Shown: positions 53,732-64,000 of the stretch, in pieces | Position numbering within the stretch: position 1 is the first letter of the stretch | Layout: each line of letters starts with the position of its first letter | NCBI GenBank assembly: GCA_946965045.2 | Contig: OX337233.1 | Coordinates: 3,596,001-3,660,000 of the forward strand | DNA length: 64,000 bases | DNA from: Epithemia pelagica | Lineage: Eukaryota > Bacillariophyta > Bacillariophyceae > Surirellales > Surirellaceae | Direction of reading: 5' to 3' | Program-made: the position numbers and the translations under genes | Notes under the pieces: model-generated | Databases searched by the model: none | Seen by the model: the letters and a program-made list of their open reading frames with translations, nothing else | What the model was told of the DNA's origin: nothing

Positions 53732-54046
53732 GGTGAAGGAGCTTGAAAATCTTTGTTGGGCGTCGAAAAAGATATCAACTTTTTGGTCGCATTTTTTAGA
53801 TCCATGATGGAGGCCTGAGCACATAGCCAGGATAGCTACAAACTACTTGCACTACCAGCACCAGCACATGGACCATGAACGGAACCAGCACACACCATGG
53901 TGGAGAGCTTGAAATCTTTAAAAAAAAGGGATTTCCGCAGCCACAAATAGTCGACAACGCAATACACAACGTCTGGAGGTGAAAGGGGAAACACAATGAA
54001 CGTGTCCAAGAGCGCATTTCGGAATCCGAACTAATAGGTTTAAGGA
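53732..54046. other. Spacer with a small M23 5'-end fragment
   Basis: About 53812-53935 resembles the 5' end and flank of the M23 gene (shared GGCCTGAGCACATAGCCAGG and an ACCATGGTGG start context). It is too short and damaged to encode anything. Confidence 0.5.
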
Positions 54047-54765
54047 CCAGTGGCTCCAGTCCAGAAGAATGGCTTCCAGCGCGCATCGGTTGTTGTGAAT
54101 GATTCACACACCCAACAGCAGACTGTCGTCGTATTGGGAGGATATAGGAATAGTTCCTCTGTGAGATCAGAGGAACTAGTATTATATCCACACATTACGA
54201 CGACACTCGCTGTCCCTGTGTTTTCGGGTGTGGATCCGTCACAACAGTTGTCAACAGTGACAGGGATCCTACCAACACTTGACGTTGCATCGGTTGTTGT
54301 GAATGATCCACACACCAAACAGCAGACTGTCGTCGTATTTGGAGGATATAAGAATAGTTCCACTGTGAGATCAGAGGAACTATATATTCCTATATCCTCC
54401 CAATACGTAGACACTCTGTCCCTGTTTTCGGGTGCGGATGATTCACAACAACCAATATGCGTTCCGGACTTTTGGAATAATGACAGGGATGCTAAGACCT
54501 GACGAGACAGGCCAGCCATGGACGAAGCACGAGTACAGTCTGCAGCCGTGGTATATGAAAGACTATCTTTCCGCCCTGAATGGTTTCCCAATGATACGAA
54601 TTGGATGGAACGAATTGGCGTTGGGGATTTGCTTTTTGTTTATCAGTTGCGGGCATTCGAAGCAAATAATGAACGGTACGGGGGATTGTGGCGGTTTGTT
54701 GAGCAGTAGATGCAAGTGCGCCGCTGCCATTGTACATGACAGAGATATAGAGCTTTCGTGATGAG
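54047..54765 (+). pseudogene. Kelch fragment G, tandemly duplicated and frameshifted
   Basis: A 150-codon ORF (54050-54502) carries two roughly 207-bp repeats, each encoding a blade-like segment (ASVVVNDSHTQQQTVVVLGG and its copy with VVVFGG). Further downstream, family landmarks appear in other frames (SAAVVYE, then SSRCKCAAAIVHDRDI), matching the blades around AAVVCNG and CAAAVVRDRF in intact relatives. The 3' half of the gene is missing. Confidence 0.7.
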
Positions 54766-55576
54766 ACCGGTGAAACAAAAACTCTCAAGTTGCTGGTTGA
54801 ATGGTGACGGATTTTGCTAGGTGGACAACGAACCACAGCAACCAACAACAGGCCGACGAAACGAGACTATCCCCTTACTATACACGCTCAGTCTGATTGG
54901 TGAATTGGTCGCTCTCCACAAGATTTGTCGGTTTCACGTCCACCGCAATCAAGCACCTACAGCAGCAACACTGGTTGTAGTAGTATCATGTTGATGGATG
55001 TGTGACATGCCTATGAAGTCGGACCGAATCCTTGAGGATTTATTCGATTGGAGTCTCGCAGCAACAACGAGCCGTGGTTGAATAGAACTTTCTCCACGTT
55101 TGTTACATACGGAACGAAATTTAGTGGCGAAGACTTGGCTGGTAATAGTTGAAGTCTCGTATCTATCATTCTACTGTGGACCGTGGACATGACACGGCAA
55201 AAGTGTAGGAGTAAGTAACGAATATGCTCCTCCATGGCTAGCGTACATCGCATTCAGAATGTCCAGACCGTTCCGTTGAAGGCCCACGCAGCGAAACTCA
55301 CTATAAGCCTGCAACAAAACAACAAAACGGAGTGTTTTGGACAAGACTACTCCTAAAAAATCGAAGTCGCAGTCACGTTATATTTCTAGCGAAGCTCAGA
55401 ACAGAAGAAAAAGCAACTCATATTGTCTTCCGCCTACCAGGACATCACACCGCCAACTTGTTTCAAACAGCTGAATCACCTTGCCTCAAGTTGCTTTCCA
55501 AAACGTTTAGTCCGCTCTTTTATCTCCACAAAACCACATTTCTACAAACTCGCAACGACAGGGAGCCAAACATAAC
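54766..55576. other. Spacer upstream of kelch F
   Basis: No gene supported. The 3' end holds the conserved kelch upstream motif. Confidence 0.45.
55511..55524 (+). promoter_or_regulatory. Conserved kelch upstream motif (gene F)
   Basis: GTCCGCTCTTTTAT ends 52 bp before ATG 55577. Compare 38406-38422 and the minus-strand motif at 23885-23900. Confidence 0.45.
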
Positions 55577-56721
55577 ATGCACAACGTCCGCCAACAAGCG
55601 CTGTCATCCGGACTGGTCTTTATGGACAGTGCCGACGCCCAAGAAGAACCAAAGTGGCAGGAAACTGAATGGCCTCCTTTTCCTCCAGATCGGATTTTCA
55701 ACTACGCATCGTTGGTTGTGAATCATCCAGCCAAAAACAGACTGTGGTTGTATTTGGGGCATCGTTGATAAGCATCACTCCAACAGCTGCAGCTCCATTA
55801 GGTATTACTCCAACAAGTTCAACAATTCTTTTGAACATTGATGACGAGAATAAAGCATGGAGCGAAGGACCGACGATGAACCAACATCGATTGTTCGCTG
55901 CAGTCGTGGTATGTAATCACGCGCTGTATGCCATTGGCGGAGTAACGAACATTTCCAACAACGATTCAAAAACCTTGGATACAATTGAAAGGATTAGTGT
56001 TGAAGATTTCCTCTGTCCATCAGGCGCGGTAAATCATGAGAAAAAATGGACGACGTTGGATTGCCGTTTGTCGAGCCCAAGAACTTGCACCGCTGCGGTT
56101 GTTGGTGAAAGATTCATTGTTGTCGTTGGTGTAGATTCTCTGTCATCAGTGGAGATTCTGGACACATCATGTGGAAGCCAATGTATTGTCCTATCCGGGC
56201 CACCATTGAATTTTGATCGATTTAACTTTGGTATGGCTGTGTTGGGCCAAACGGTTTATGTGGTAGGCGGAAAGGCGGAAGAACATGACCTTGGTTCTGT
56301 GGAATACCTCGAATTTGATGACTGGCTGAAAGAAGGTCCCCAAAGTGGACAATCTCTGTCCACATATACTAATTCCTGGAAAGTGCACAAGGATCTCGTT
56401 CTTGCCACTCCTCGAAGTAACTATTCTGTGGTTGCACTTGGATCTTGCTTGATTGTCGTTGGAGGGGACGAGTATGAAGGAGCGGATGAAGTTCGTTCGG
56501 TAGAAGTCCTGGACACGCACCGCAACCTGGTATGTAAGCTACCAGACAAGAAAAGCTTCCGGAATGCGGTTGCCCTTTCAACTGGCATTGCAGTCATTTC
56601 AGATCCGAACTTTCCACGATTCAGTGGAACACTGTCCGTTGTGGACAAGAACTCTGCATGTTTTGCTCGTTTGATGACTCTCAGTGGCAAGGTTTCAATC
56701 AAACCCCAATCCCATGTATAG
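55577..56721 (+). pseudogene. Kelch-repeat gene F, single 1-nt frameshift
   Basis: Starts MHNVRQQALSSGLVFMD and stays in frame to about 55733, where CCAAAAACAG has one base fewer than CCAAAGAACAG in gene E. The rest of the family sequence then continues without interruption in the next frame to 56721, with LYAIGG, FIVVVG, VYVVGG, LIVVGG and VVDKNSACFARLM. Apart from that base the gene is intact, so it is either a very young pseudogene or a sequencing error. Confidence 0.8.
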
Positions 56722-57106
56722 GTATGGGAAATATGTTCGCGCTTGGCGGTTTCCTACCCATGAATACTTCAGTTTCATTTTGGACAAGGGTTCTCCATGA
56801 TATGCTGGTTGAACGGTCCCAGTATGAACAGATTATTTCGAAACGGAAAGCAGCAGGAGGGACGCAAGTTCAGTATAGAAGAACTAAATAATACTGCGTC
56901 TTGTATGATCTGTATCCATACGTAGTATTCACAGTGGCTTTGAAACAGAGTCACACAGTGTGGTGGCGCGATGCAAATCATGGATCAAAGAGTTTCAATG
57001 GTCAAGCTCCTTGTCTTTTGCTTTCTCTGTTGCCTTCTCTTGGTTGATTGATCATTGGGAAGGCATGCCGTCGCACCACTTGAAGGCACGATCGTAGCAC
57101 CTGGAA
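56722..57106. other. 3' flank of kelch F
   Basis: Homologous to the kelch E flank at 50896-51170, then joined to DNA matching about 52000-52085. The intervening 800 bp of the E copy are absent here. No gene is visible. Confidence 0.55.
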
Positions 57107-57292
57107 TTACACGCAAGAGTCACCGATGCATGGTTTCGAACTCCTAGGTACTTGGCCCCAAAGGCAAAAGTCCTCCGACAAGGAATCCAGGAATTCTTGG
57201 AGATTGGCCGTAAACTCTACCATCTTTGTCCCCCCCTTTCGTGTGCCAAGGTGTCTCAACTCAATTGTCAAGTCCTTGCCAACCTTGTACAC
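57107..57292 (-). pseudogene. Second copy of the small ORF seen at 52086-52268
   Basis: 61 codons starting MYKVGKDLTIELRHLGTRKG, closely similar to the first copy with an in-frame 3-nt length change. The continuation equivalent to 51904-52060 is out of frame, so this copy is probably not functional. Confidence 0.4.
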
Positions 57293-57300
57293 AACTCATG

Positions 57301-57545
57301 GGACGATTGGTCCAGGACGACGACGACAATGGCACTGCCGCCGCAACACTGAGAACTGTGGGATGATGATGGTAATAGGTTGTCCATGTCCATGGTGGTA
57401 GTTGCGACACGAACAAAAGAGCGGTGAAACCATGGGGCCCAACCAACAAGGCAGTGACGGTCCACACCATGAGGATGCGCCCAACATTACTTGCACTACT
57501 AGCACCAGCAGCACAGAGACAAGGAACGGAACCACCACAAACCAT
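57301..57545 (-). pseudogene. 5' fragment of the M23-like gene
   Basis: Encodes a close match to the first 70-80 residues of the gene at 52358-53731 (MVCGGSVPCLC, GRILMVWTVTAL, LLFVSQLPPW), then breaks off. The catalytic domain is absent; the break falls next to the small ORF, so an internal deletion removed most of the gene from this duplicate. Confidence 0.75.
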
Positions 57546-57710
57546 GGTGGGGGAGCTTGAAATCTTTGTGTTGGGCGTGGAAAAAGATATCGACTTTTTG
57601 GTCGCAGTTTTGAGATCCATGTAGGATTGAGGCCTGAGCACATAGCCAGGGTAGCTACCTCCTCATACTCATAGTAGCGTCGGAATCGTCAAGTCTCTAT
57701 GGAATCTTTG

Positions 57711-57846
57711 GATTGCAGTCATTCCATATCCGAACTTTCCACAATTCAGTGGAACACTGTCCGTTGTGGACAAGAACTCTGCATGTTTTGCTCGGTTGAT
57801 GACTCTCGGTGGCAAGGCTTCAATCAAACCCCAGTCCAATGTATAG
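57711..57846 (+). pseudogene. Kelch fragment H (last 45 codons)
   Basis: Carries only the family C-terminus (TLSVVDKNSACFARLMTLGG) and stop, followed by the same 3' flank as genes E and F. Confidence 0.8.
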
Positions 57847-59815
57847 GTATGGGAAGTATTTTTGCGCTTGGAGATTTCCTACCCATGAATACTTCAGTTT
57901 CTTTTTGGACAAAAGGGCTCTCCATGATATGCTGGTTGAATGGTCCCAGTATGAACAGATTATTTCGAAACGGAAGCAGCAGGACGGACGCAAGTTCAGT
58001 ATAGAAGAAATCAATAATAGTGCGTCTTGTATGATCTATATTTATATCTAGCATTCACAATGGCTATAGAACAGAGTCACACAGTGTGGTTGCACGATGC
58101 AACTTATGGATCAAAGAGTTTCAAGTTCACCAGGCCAAGCACAAAGAAACAGTTCTATTGTTTTCAGGTAGTTCAAGTGTTGGTGTGATAGTCTACTACT
58201 CCGCAAAAATCTCTTTCGTTCTCAATCATGGCTCAAGCTCAAAAGAGCATCCCATCGATTGGCTCACTAATTCTGTGTTGTCATAACACGCTCATCTCGT
58301 TTGGTTCTACTCACCATGGCTCATCCTGGAGCATCCACAAAAGTCATCGGCACCTCCTGTGGGTGACTGACTCCAAAGAGGCTTGGTATGCAGTCATGGA
58401 AAGTCGGGATTGAATTCAATTCAAAGGGTATGAAATAGGGGAATAGTAAAGTTAAGTGAATTTATTGATTGTAAACATAATTGACTTTGTTAATAAAGTT
58501 CATTTACTGTCCGTTAATTTGTACACTTTCAAGATTAATTCAATTGTGTATATGTCGTGAAGTGAATCGTTAATTCTTAATTTTATTCTAAAATGAATGG
58601 AAAAGTGAATAATCAATCTACATTCAAGTTTAGATGGCACATAAAATGACTTCCAGACCCTGCTCCTAACCCCTATGTTTTAGATTTGCTAGCCCTGCTA
58701 CCAGACCTATGTGCCGCTTTCTAATCCCGGGGAGTGACGGGACCAAGCACGGTTCATAGTTTCATGAAAGAAAAGTTACGACCGTGCTTCCCATCCCATC
58801 TGACAGCACTACTTACTACTTGGCGTCGGCTGGAATTTGTGCGAGATCCGTGAAGTCTTGTAGTGTATGGATTTACCGAGCCACGCCCACCGCCACTCAA
58901 ATGACCAACCACGAAAGGTCCAGAAGAAAGGCAAGTCCGAGGCTTGCTTCCAAGCAAGTGCGTAAGTTGCAACCAATAGTCCCAAAGCAAGAGCAGTTCC
59001 GAGGAAACAAAAACAAAGTTATCGGGTCCCCCAGAGATAAATTCCGCTACTCTAAAACATGACAGGAGAGACGAAAAGGATATTCATCGAACACGAGAAT
59101 CCGGAGAATCGAGCTAGCCATACCCAGAACACGTTGGAATTTATGCTGCATTATGTGCATACGAGCTCGTACTCGTATTAGGAGTAGTCTCCAAACTCCA
59201 TGGGTTACAGCTTACACCCCCTGTCATCTATCATGATGGAATGGTCTTTAGTGTTGCTTTCTGTGTTGTGAGACGCAAGGCAAAACCCATACCAATACCA
59301 GTCTATATAGGATACGAGTAAGGTGATATGATGTAGCGGTGATTATTAGTTTTTCATGTTCCTCATTATTCTCAGTAAGCTCAAAGGAAATCAGGAATCA
59401 GGTCCACTTCTCGCCCACGTCGGTCATGAATATTATTATTTATCATCTCGTTCAACTTCACAACATCTCACATACGAGCGTAACTCGTATATCTTGCATC
59501 AGTCCGCTCTACAGAACACAGAACAGTCTAAAATGAACTAAGAAAAAACTATGGGCTGAATGTAGTTACATAAAGATAGAGGTAGGCCTACGTCCTACCT
59601 ACCCCGTTTTCGAGCAACTTGCTCGTACTTAATATTTAACGAAAGAGAGACAATGAATGAAATCTCCCAACCAAAAGTCTGTTTTCGGCAACCAGTAAGC
59701 CATCTCCCAAGGAAACCCGAACAGTTTCGGTCAGACCAAAATCCGAAATCCCAAATTCTACGAGCAACGAGCACACTTTTTTTGTTCGTGTTGATCCCTC
59801 GTCGATGCTCTCACC
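57847..59815. other. Spacer with duplicated kelch flank and an AT-rich island
   Basis: 57847-58080 repeats the kelch 3' flank. 58430-58640 is markedly AT-rich compared with the rest of the window, with many GTGAAT/ATTCAC-like words and a TTGAATTCAA palindrome near its left edge. No gene is recognised between 58640 and 59815; a GTACTCGTATTAGGAGTAG-like palindrome is at about 59169-59187. Confidence 0.5.
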
Positions 59816-60523
59816 ATGAAGCAATCTCCTTCGTTTGCTGGTACTTCTTCCTCTGCGGCTGCTGATGCTTCTTCTTCTTCTTCGTTTTGTGTGGCTCAGC
59901 CTCAACATCATCATGCTCAAGCCATTGCCCGTCATGGACCTCTTTGCAGTGGCCACGTTTTGATTAACAACGATCGCGAAATTCGACACTTGCCCTGTTT
60001 GCAACGATCCAAAACCTTGGATCAAGCGGCTCGAGAACAAGCCGAAACCATGGCCGAACAACTGCACCATCGAGACTCGACACTGTCTCGGTCCTCCTCG
60101 TGTTCATCATTGGACGAAGAGGTCAAGACCAACACGTGCCAAGAAACCATCAACAAGCTTTGCGACAATCGCACCAGTGTCAAGGTGGCGGTGAATATTT
60201 TGCATGGTACCAAGGGCACGAATGTACGAGACTTGCATTGTCAGGCCATGCATCGGGGAATCAAGTCGCGTTGCAAAAAGAGCGATCAAGACATGAGAGA
60301 TAATGTCTTGTCCACTTCCTTTCAAGAAATGGGCCTCGGTACTGCTCGAGCGGAAGATGGATCCATGCTCATTGTCCAGCTCTTTCGTGGACGAAAACAT
60401 CGTCAAAAGAGACAGCCACCCTCCTCGTTGGACCGATTCAGTAGCAACAGTACCATGGAGACAACCCGAACGGAGATTATGAACTCCATTACGAGCGAAC
60501 TGGATGAGATGTCCTTTTGCTAG
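59816..60523 (+). CDS. CAP/SCP-like domain protein
   Basis: 235 residues, single exon. After a Ser/Ala-rich start, VLINNDREIRHLPCLQRSKT and LDQAAREQAETMAEQL match the first helices of bacterial-type (YkwD-like) CAP domains. The C-terminal part has SFQEMGLGTARAEDGSM and LIVQLF, matching the GxGxA...vqlF end of the domain. No signal peptide is visible, unlike most secreted CAP proteins, so an intracellular role is possible. The last 50 residues are basic and Ser-rich. The domain call rests on motif spacing only. Confidence 0.6.
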   Translation: MKQSPSFAGTSSSAAADASSSSSFCVAQPQHHHAQAIARHGPLCSGHVLINNDREIRHLPCLQRSKTLDQAAREQAETMAEQLHHRDSTLSRSSSCSSLDEEVKTNTCQETINKLCDNRTSVKVAVNILHGTKGTNVRDLHCQAMHRGIKSRCKKSDQDMRDNVLSTSFQEMGLGTARAEDGSMLIVQLFRGRKHRQKRQPPSSLDRFSSNSTMETTRTEIMNSITSELDEMSFC

Positions 60524-61210
60524 ACCAGCAAGGGAAACTAAATCGTTTTGTTCGATCAAACTTGATTTGTTCAGAGTGTGGATTTCGTTTGAAACTACAG
60601 TTTTACTCCTAGTAGACAATTTTATAACACTACATTTTCCTTTTGAACAAAAGAGGACGAAAGTTACTCCTACTAGCTTGTAGTTTGGTTCCTGCTATCT
60701 CTACTCAAACTAGCCAGTGTCTTCTAATCTGTCGTTTCTATTATGATGGTATTTCCTAGGAGTACTTTCAATACAAGTTTGTTGACTGTTAGCGACACTG
60801 TGTCTCGAATGCCGAATGTCTTGCACCTCTTGACAAACCATTGGACTGTCGTTTGTGTCTGCAATGTATTTTGTGTCTGTGTTTCTTGGGTTGGTCGGTG
60901 CTATCAGGAAATCAAGAGATCCACTGCCACTGTGAATCTGTGGAGAACAAGGTAGCTGGAATGCCACAACTTGACCAAATGTTTTTGTGTGCTTTCCGAA
61001 CAATTGGACCATGGCCATTCTCCTCTCTAATTCTCATTGCGGTCCGAATCTCGTTTGGCACAGTCTCGAATGTCGGCATCCAGACACATACGCACCACCA
61101 TTCATTCATTAGTAGTTGCATGGTCATGTTTTGCACACCGCACTGATGGTATTCTTTGATAAGAGTCATTTGAACAAGAAAGGGGAGTGCTTTGTACTGT
61201 GCAGCATCGC
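60524..61210. other. Spacer, left copy of a duplicated segment
   Basis: About 60905-61095 resembles 62225-62415 (shared GAACAATTGGACCATGG-like and CATCCAGACACA sequences). Several CTCCTAGTAG/CTACTAG palindrome-like words are at 60604, 60665 and 60755. No ORF is conserved between the copies. Confidence 0.45.
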
Positions 61211-61840
61211 TCATGGCTCCTTGTCGCTCTCCTCCTTGCGAGCACCGCGAAACCGATCCAACAAGTGTTTCTGAATCCATGGTGTGGACGATAAGGCCAA
61301 GGCAATGCGCAAGGGAGCTGCCAATCGAGCAATGTTGACATAGGCCAAGGCCTCGGCTGCCACCTGAGCAAGTTCCTCCGAATTCGTCAAATCGGGTGGG
61401 TGACCATTGATGCGGACATACATGGCCAGAGCCACAACCAGGGACAACGACCAAAACCCCAATTGTACCATGGCAAACGAAATGATTCCTGCCGTACCAG
61501 CTTCCTTGATTTGCTTCATCAACTCTTTTGCCTTTGAAAAATTCTCTTGATCGTCAGTATCATCATCATCTTTTTCTCTTTCGGACTGGTCGTCAATGGA
61601 TGGCATCCAGTCGTCAATCGATTGTAACGTCTCCATCTGCAAAGCCTGCTGCCTTGTTTGCTGTTCGAGTGATTCCAAGTACGCATTTCCAAACGCACAA
61701 AGCGACGCGTGACGTCGGTGCTGTATCACAACAACGTGTCGATGACAAGAAGAGAGGATTGGTTGGAATGCCGTGGCATCATTGCACCACAACGACAACA
61801 ACAGCAAGAGGCACAACAAGGGCAGGATTCTCTTCTTCAT
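61211..61840 (-). CDS. Plastid-targeted DUF1279/FAM210-like membrane protein
   Basis: 209 residues. A clear signal peptide ([17 protein letters not shown]) ends in ATA|FQP, the A|F context of diatom bipartite plastid presequences, followed by a His/Arg-rich transit-like segment. An acidic linker and short helix lead to the conserved part, residues about 118-195: AGIISFAMVQLGFWSLSLVV (membrane), YVRINGHPPDL, AEALAYVNIARLAAPLRIAL and TPWIQKHLLDRF, the features I associate with DUF1279 proteins of algae and plants. Molecular function is unknown; an envelope or thylakoid location is inferred. Confidence 0.65.
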   Translation of the reverse strand: MKKRILPLLCLLLLLSLWCNDATAFQPILSSCHRHVVVIQHRRHASLCAFGNAYLESLEQQTRQQALQMETLQSIDDWMPSIDDQSEREKDDDDTDDQENFSKAKELMKQIKEAGTAGIISFAMVQLGFWSLSLVVALAMYVRINGHPPDLTNSEELAQVAAEALAYVNIARLAAPLRIALALSSTPWIQKHLLDRFRGARKEESDKEP

Positions 61841-62546
61841 GGTGACGGAACAATATCGTGCTCTCTTTGTTCATGACAGTCGAGACACCACAATCGTCGG
61901 CGACTTGTCGACATTTTGATTGGCACAGCGGCCATCACACAATCATTATGTCCCATAACCCTAACCCTTGGTCTATTCCTATCTCTTCCTACCTCTGCTA
62001 GCTATGGTGTCTATGTGTTGTTTTCTATGGCAGAGTTCCGTGTAAGTGTTTTCTAGAGACTTAGGGCATTGCAGGAGAGCCACCATACTGGAATGGCACG
62101 TTGACTGGGGTGTCACGAAAGTCCCTGAACTTGTTGATATACATACGATCTTGGACCTTGCGGGCCTCCTCGTTTGCGTTGGCAGCACGGCATTTTGCGG
62201 GATGGGACATGGTGCGCTGTGCAGAATTCATCAAAAGATCCACTGGGTCTCGTTCGAGCGGACACAGTCACTGGAATCCCACAAAGTAACTACTGAAGGG
62301 AGTTTTCTTCCAACATGTTGTCTGCTTTACGAACGATTGGATCATACTCCTTTCCAATTCTCATTGTGGTCCGTGTCTTGTTGGCATAGATTCGGGTTGG
62401 TGCATCCAGACACACAGTATGCGAATTTTTCCCATTCCATCATTTGTGTTTAAATCGTCTTACATATGTTTGGACCTTGGAGGCTTTATCACGAACCTTT
62501 GCATGTGCCGGTACTTCGTCCATCATCCCAGTTTTCCCCCTGGGTT
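61841..62546. other. Spacer, right copy of duplicated segment, up to inverted element copy
   Basis: Contains the second copy of the segment at 60905-61095. A minus-strand ORF of 60 codons (62243-62061, ending FQYGGSPAMP) is open further upstream without a Met and has a protein-like composition; it may be the last exon of an unrecognised gene. CCCTAACCC at about 61960 is too short to be telomeric. Confidence 0.4.
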
Positions 62547-63304
62547 TGATAAACTTCTCTCGATTCAACAGGGGTTAGACGGATAGGTAGGAGAGGTAAA
62601 AGGCTCGCTGAGCCGACAATCGAATCACCAACCGATACAACAATCCTCCACGGGTCAGAGAAGAGTTGCAAGTCGAAGTCCGCCGTGGGTGGGGGCAGTC
62701 GGTCCACTGATAAGAGGTTAGTCTTAAGATGAGTGTTAAAATGGTGATATTTATGATTGTGAGACGATTACTAACTAAGGTGGTTGATGGTGCCGAAGTC
62801 CTGGCTCTTGTATACGGCCATGGATCTGGTGTGATAGGTCCTCACTGGTTGGAGTAGACCGGCATTGGTGTATATTGAATGTATAGGGTGATGGATAACA
62901 TGTATGGGATGCAACAGCTCTTGCTTTGTCGTGGTATAAGTCTTGTCCTGGGCGCGTTGCTGTTTGCATTCTTGGATTTGTGGGAACAGAGATATGGTCT
63001 CGCGTGATCGTGATTCGTGCTTTGATTACATAGACCGTTAGGTCGAATCGTGGATGCGCGTACTCGGATAGTAGAGGCGCGCACTTGATAGTTTTGGGCG
63101 CGCACGTGTTGGGCCATAGTTAATATCCGAGCGGTCGCCGATAACGCGTGCAATGCGAGCATGCCGTGGCCAAATTTATAGTTTCGCGAGCATGCCAACA
63201 TTCTTTTCTCACTTTTAGGAAAATGTCATCGGATGCCATAAAATACTAGCATCATTCGATGAGTTGTAGGTTTCGCCACCTAGTTTTCGGTGAGAATCCT
63301 AACA
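62547..63304 (-). repeat. 3' LTR of the inverted copy (758 bp)
   Basis: Same length and ends as 7466-8223 (TGTTAGG start, TATCA end on the minus strand), with point differences such as MLACS for MSACS in the same small shadow ORF. Confidence 0.94.
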
Positions 63305-64000
63305 CTCCCCACAATTCGTCGAATGAGGATTGTCAATTCCCTCATCACTTTCCTGGATTTTTCCTCTCCAGAATAACAAAGATCTGAGCATGGGCCAAAC
63401 TGCGGCGAATTCCCAATGTTTACTGAGGATATCAGCTGGGTTTGTCTTTCCATCTTTCCAGTAGAATGCGACGTACTTTGCAGCGATAGCTTCACGGACT
63501 CGGTGATAGGATAGGAGATGGTGCCTCTTGGAGATGATTGAGTGTGGTGTGGTGCTATTGATAACGACAGAGCGGTTATCTCCAAACATGTAACTCTTCC
63601 CTCGCAGAGGGACTCCCGAGTATCGGAGTGTAAGGCGTAGCTCCGTGATCTGATCAACTGCAGTCCTTGCGGCAACAAATTCAGATCCATACGTGGCTGT
63701 TTCCACTATGGCTTGTCGCTTACTGTACCAGTCCACGGGTGTACCATTTACAAAATGCAGGATGGCTGTAACTGCTTTCCCAGTAACCATATCATGCATG
63801 AGATTTGCGTCGACATAATGTATAGTTGTCACAAAACGCCCAAGTGGGGTTGGACAGTCCTCAGGGATACGTTCCTTGGCGTCCATGTATACGGTACGAC
63901 TCCAATCGTATTCTTGGATAGGTAAAGCTGATCAATCTGGCTCCCCAGTGCGGAATCTGATAGACCCATCAGGAAATGACATGAGGTATCCATAGATGCG
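63299..64000 (-). pseudogene. C-terminal Gag-Pol (RNase H) of the inverted copy, with TGA
   Basis: Aligns with the last 230 or so codons of element 1's Gag-Pol (YVDANLMHD, SEFVAARTAVD, GDNRSVVIN). TGA at 63932-63934 replaces TTA of element 1. The stop is again TGT TAG at the start of the LTR. Confidence 0.9.

Larger units (their letters stand above)
62547..64000 (-). mobile_element. Copia element of the element-1 family, 3' part, inverted
   Basis: The minus strand carries the end of gag-pol and a full 758-bp LTR matching element 1 with scattered substitutions. The rest lies beyond the window. A nonsense codon in the visible coding part indicates a non-autonomous copy. Confidence 0.95.

Overview
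The window looks like nuclear DNA of a stramenopile, most likely a diatom. The evidence is: short spliceosomal introns (about 110-170 bp in the best-resolved gene) with a recurrent GTACGT donor; two lineages of Copia-type LTR retrotransposons; a predicted plastid protein with a signal peptide followed by an A|F cleavage context; a bestrophin-like channel; and a eukaryotic ClpX with a mitochondrial-type N-terminus. No rRNA, tRNA, CRISPR or prokaryotic operon structure was seen. The species cannot be named from the sequence alone.

Layout. 1-8223: a nearly complete Copia element (element 1, + strand) with 758-bp LTRs, an extra ORF ahead of gag-pol, and a single 1893-codon Gag-Pol. 9213-13767: a bestrophin-like gene with a probable 9-nt microexon and a long acidic repeat-bearing tail. 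14978-18340: a twin CX9C gene, a broken kelch gene and a decayed second copy of the twin CX9C gene. 18968-21529: clpX. 22636-23823: kelch gene B (minus). 24608-27614: an eight-exon gene fusing S-formylglutathione hydrolase to class III alcohol dehydrogenase. 29548-33531: a very long disordered protein. 34973-37735: a three-KH RNA-binding protein. 38468-39622: kelch gene C, which with its 3' flank is an inverted copy of the B region. 40772-46924: a second, complete, apparently very young Copia element (element 2, minus strand) with 213-bp LTRs and a GACAC target duplication, 50 bp ahead of kelch gene D (46975-48336). 49702-58400: a locally duplicated block with kelch E, an M23 metallopeptidase-like gene, and kelch and M23 fragments. 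59816-62546: a CAP-domain protein, a plastid DUF1279-like membrane protein and duplicated spacer DNA. 62547-64000: the 3' end of another copy of element 1's family, in inverted orientation.

The dominant theme is turnover of one kelch-repeat family: eight loci (four intact, two lightly broken, two fragments) spread by inverted and direct segmental duplication that also carried pieces of neighbouring genes. The most distinctive functional observation is the fusion gene, which would put two consecutive steps of glutathione-dependent formaldehyde oxidation on one polypeptide. Both Copia lineages carry a different additional ORF upstream of gag-pol. Gene functions are inferred from motifs read by eye; no database search was run.
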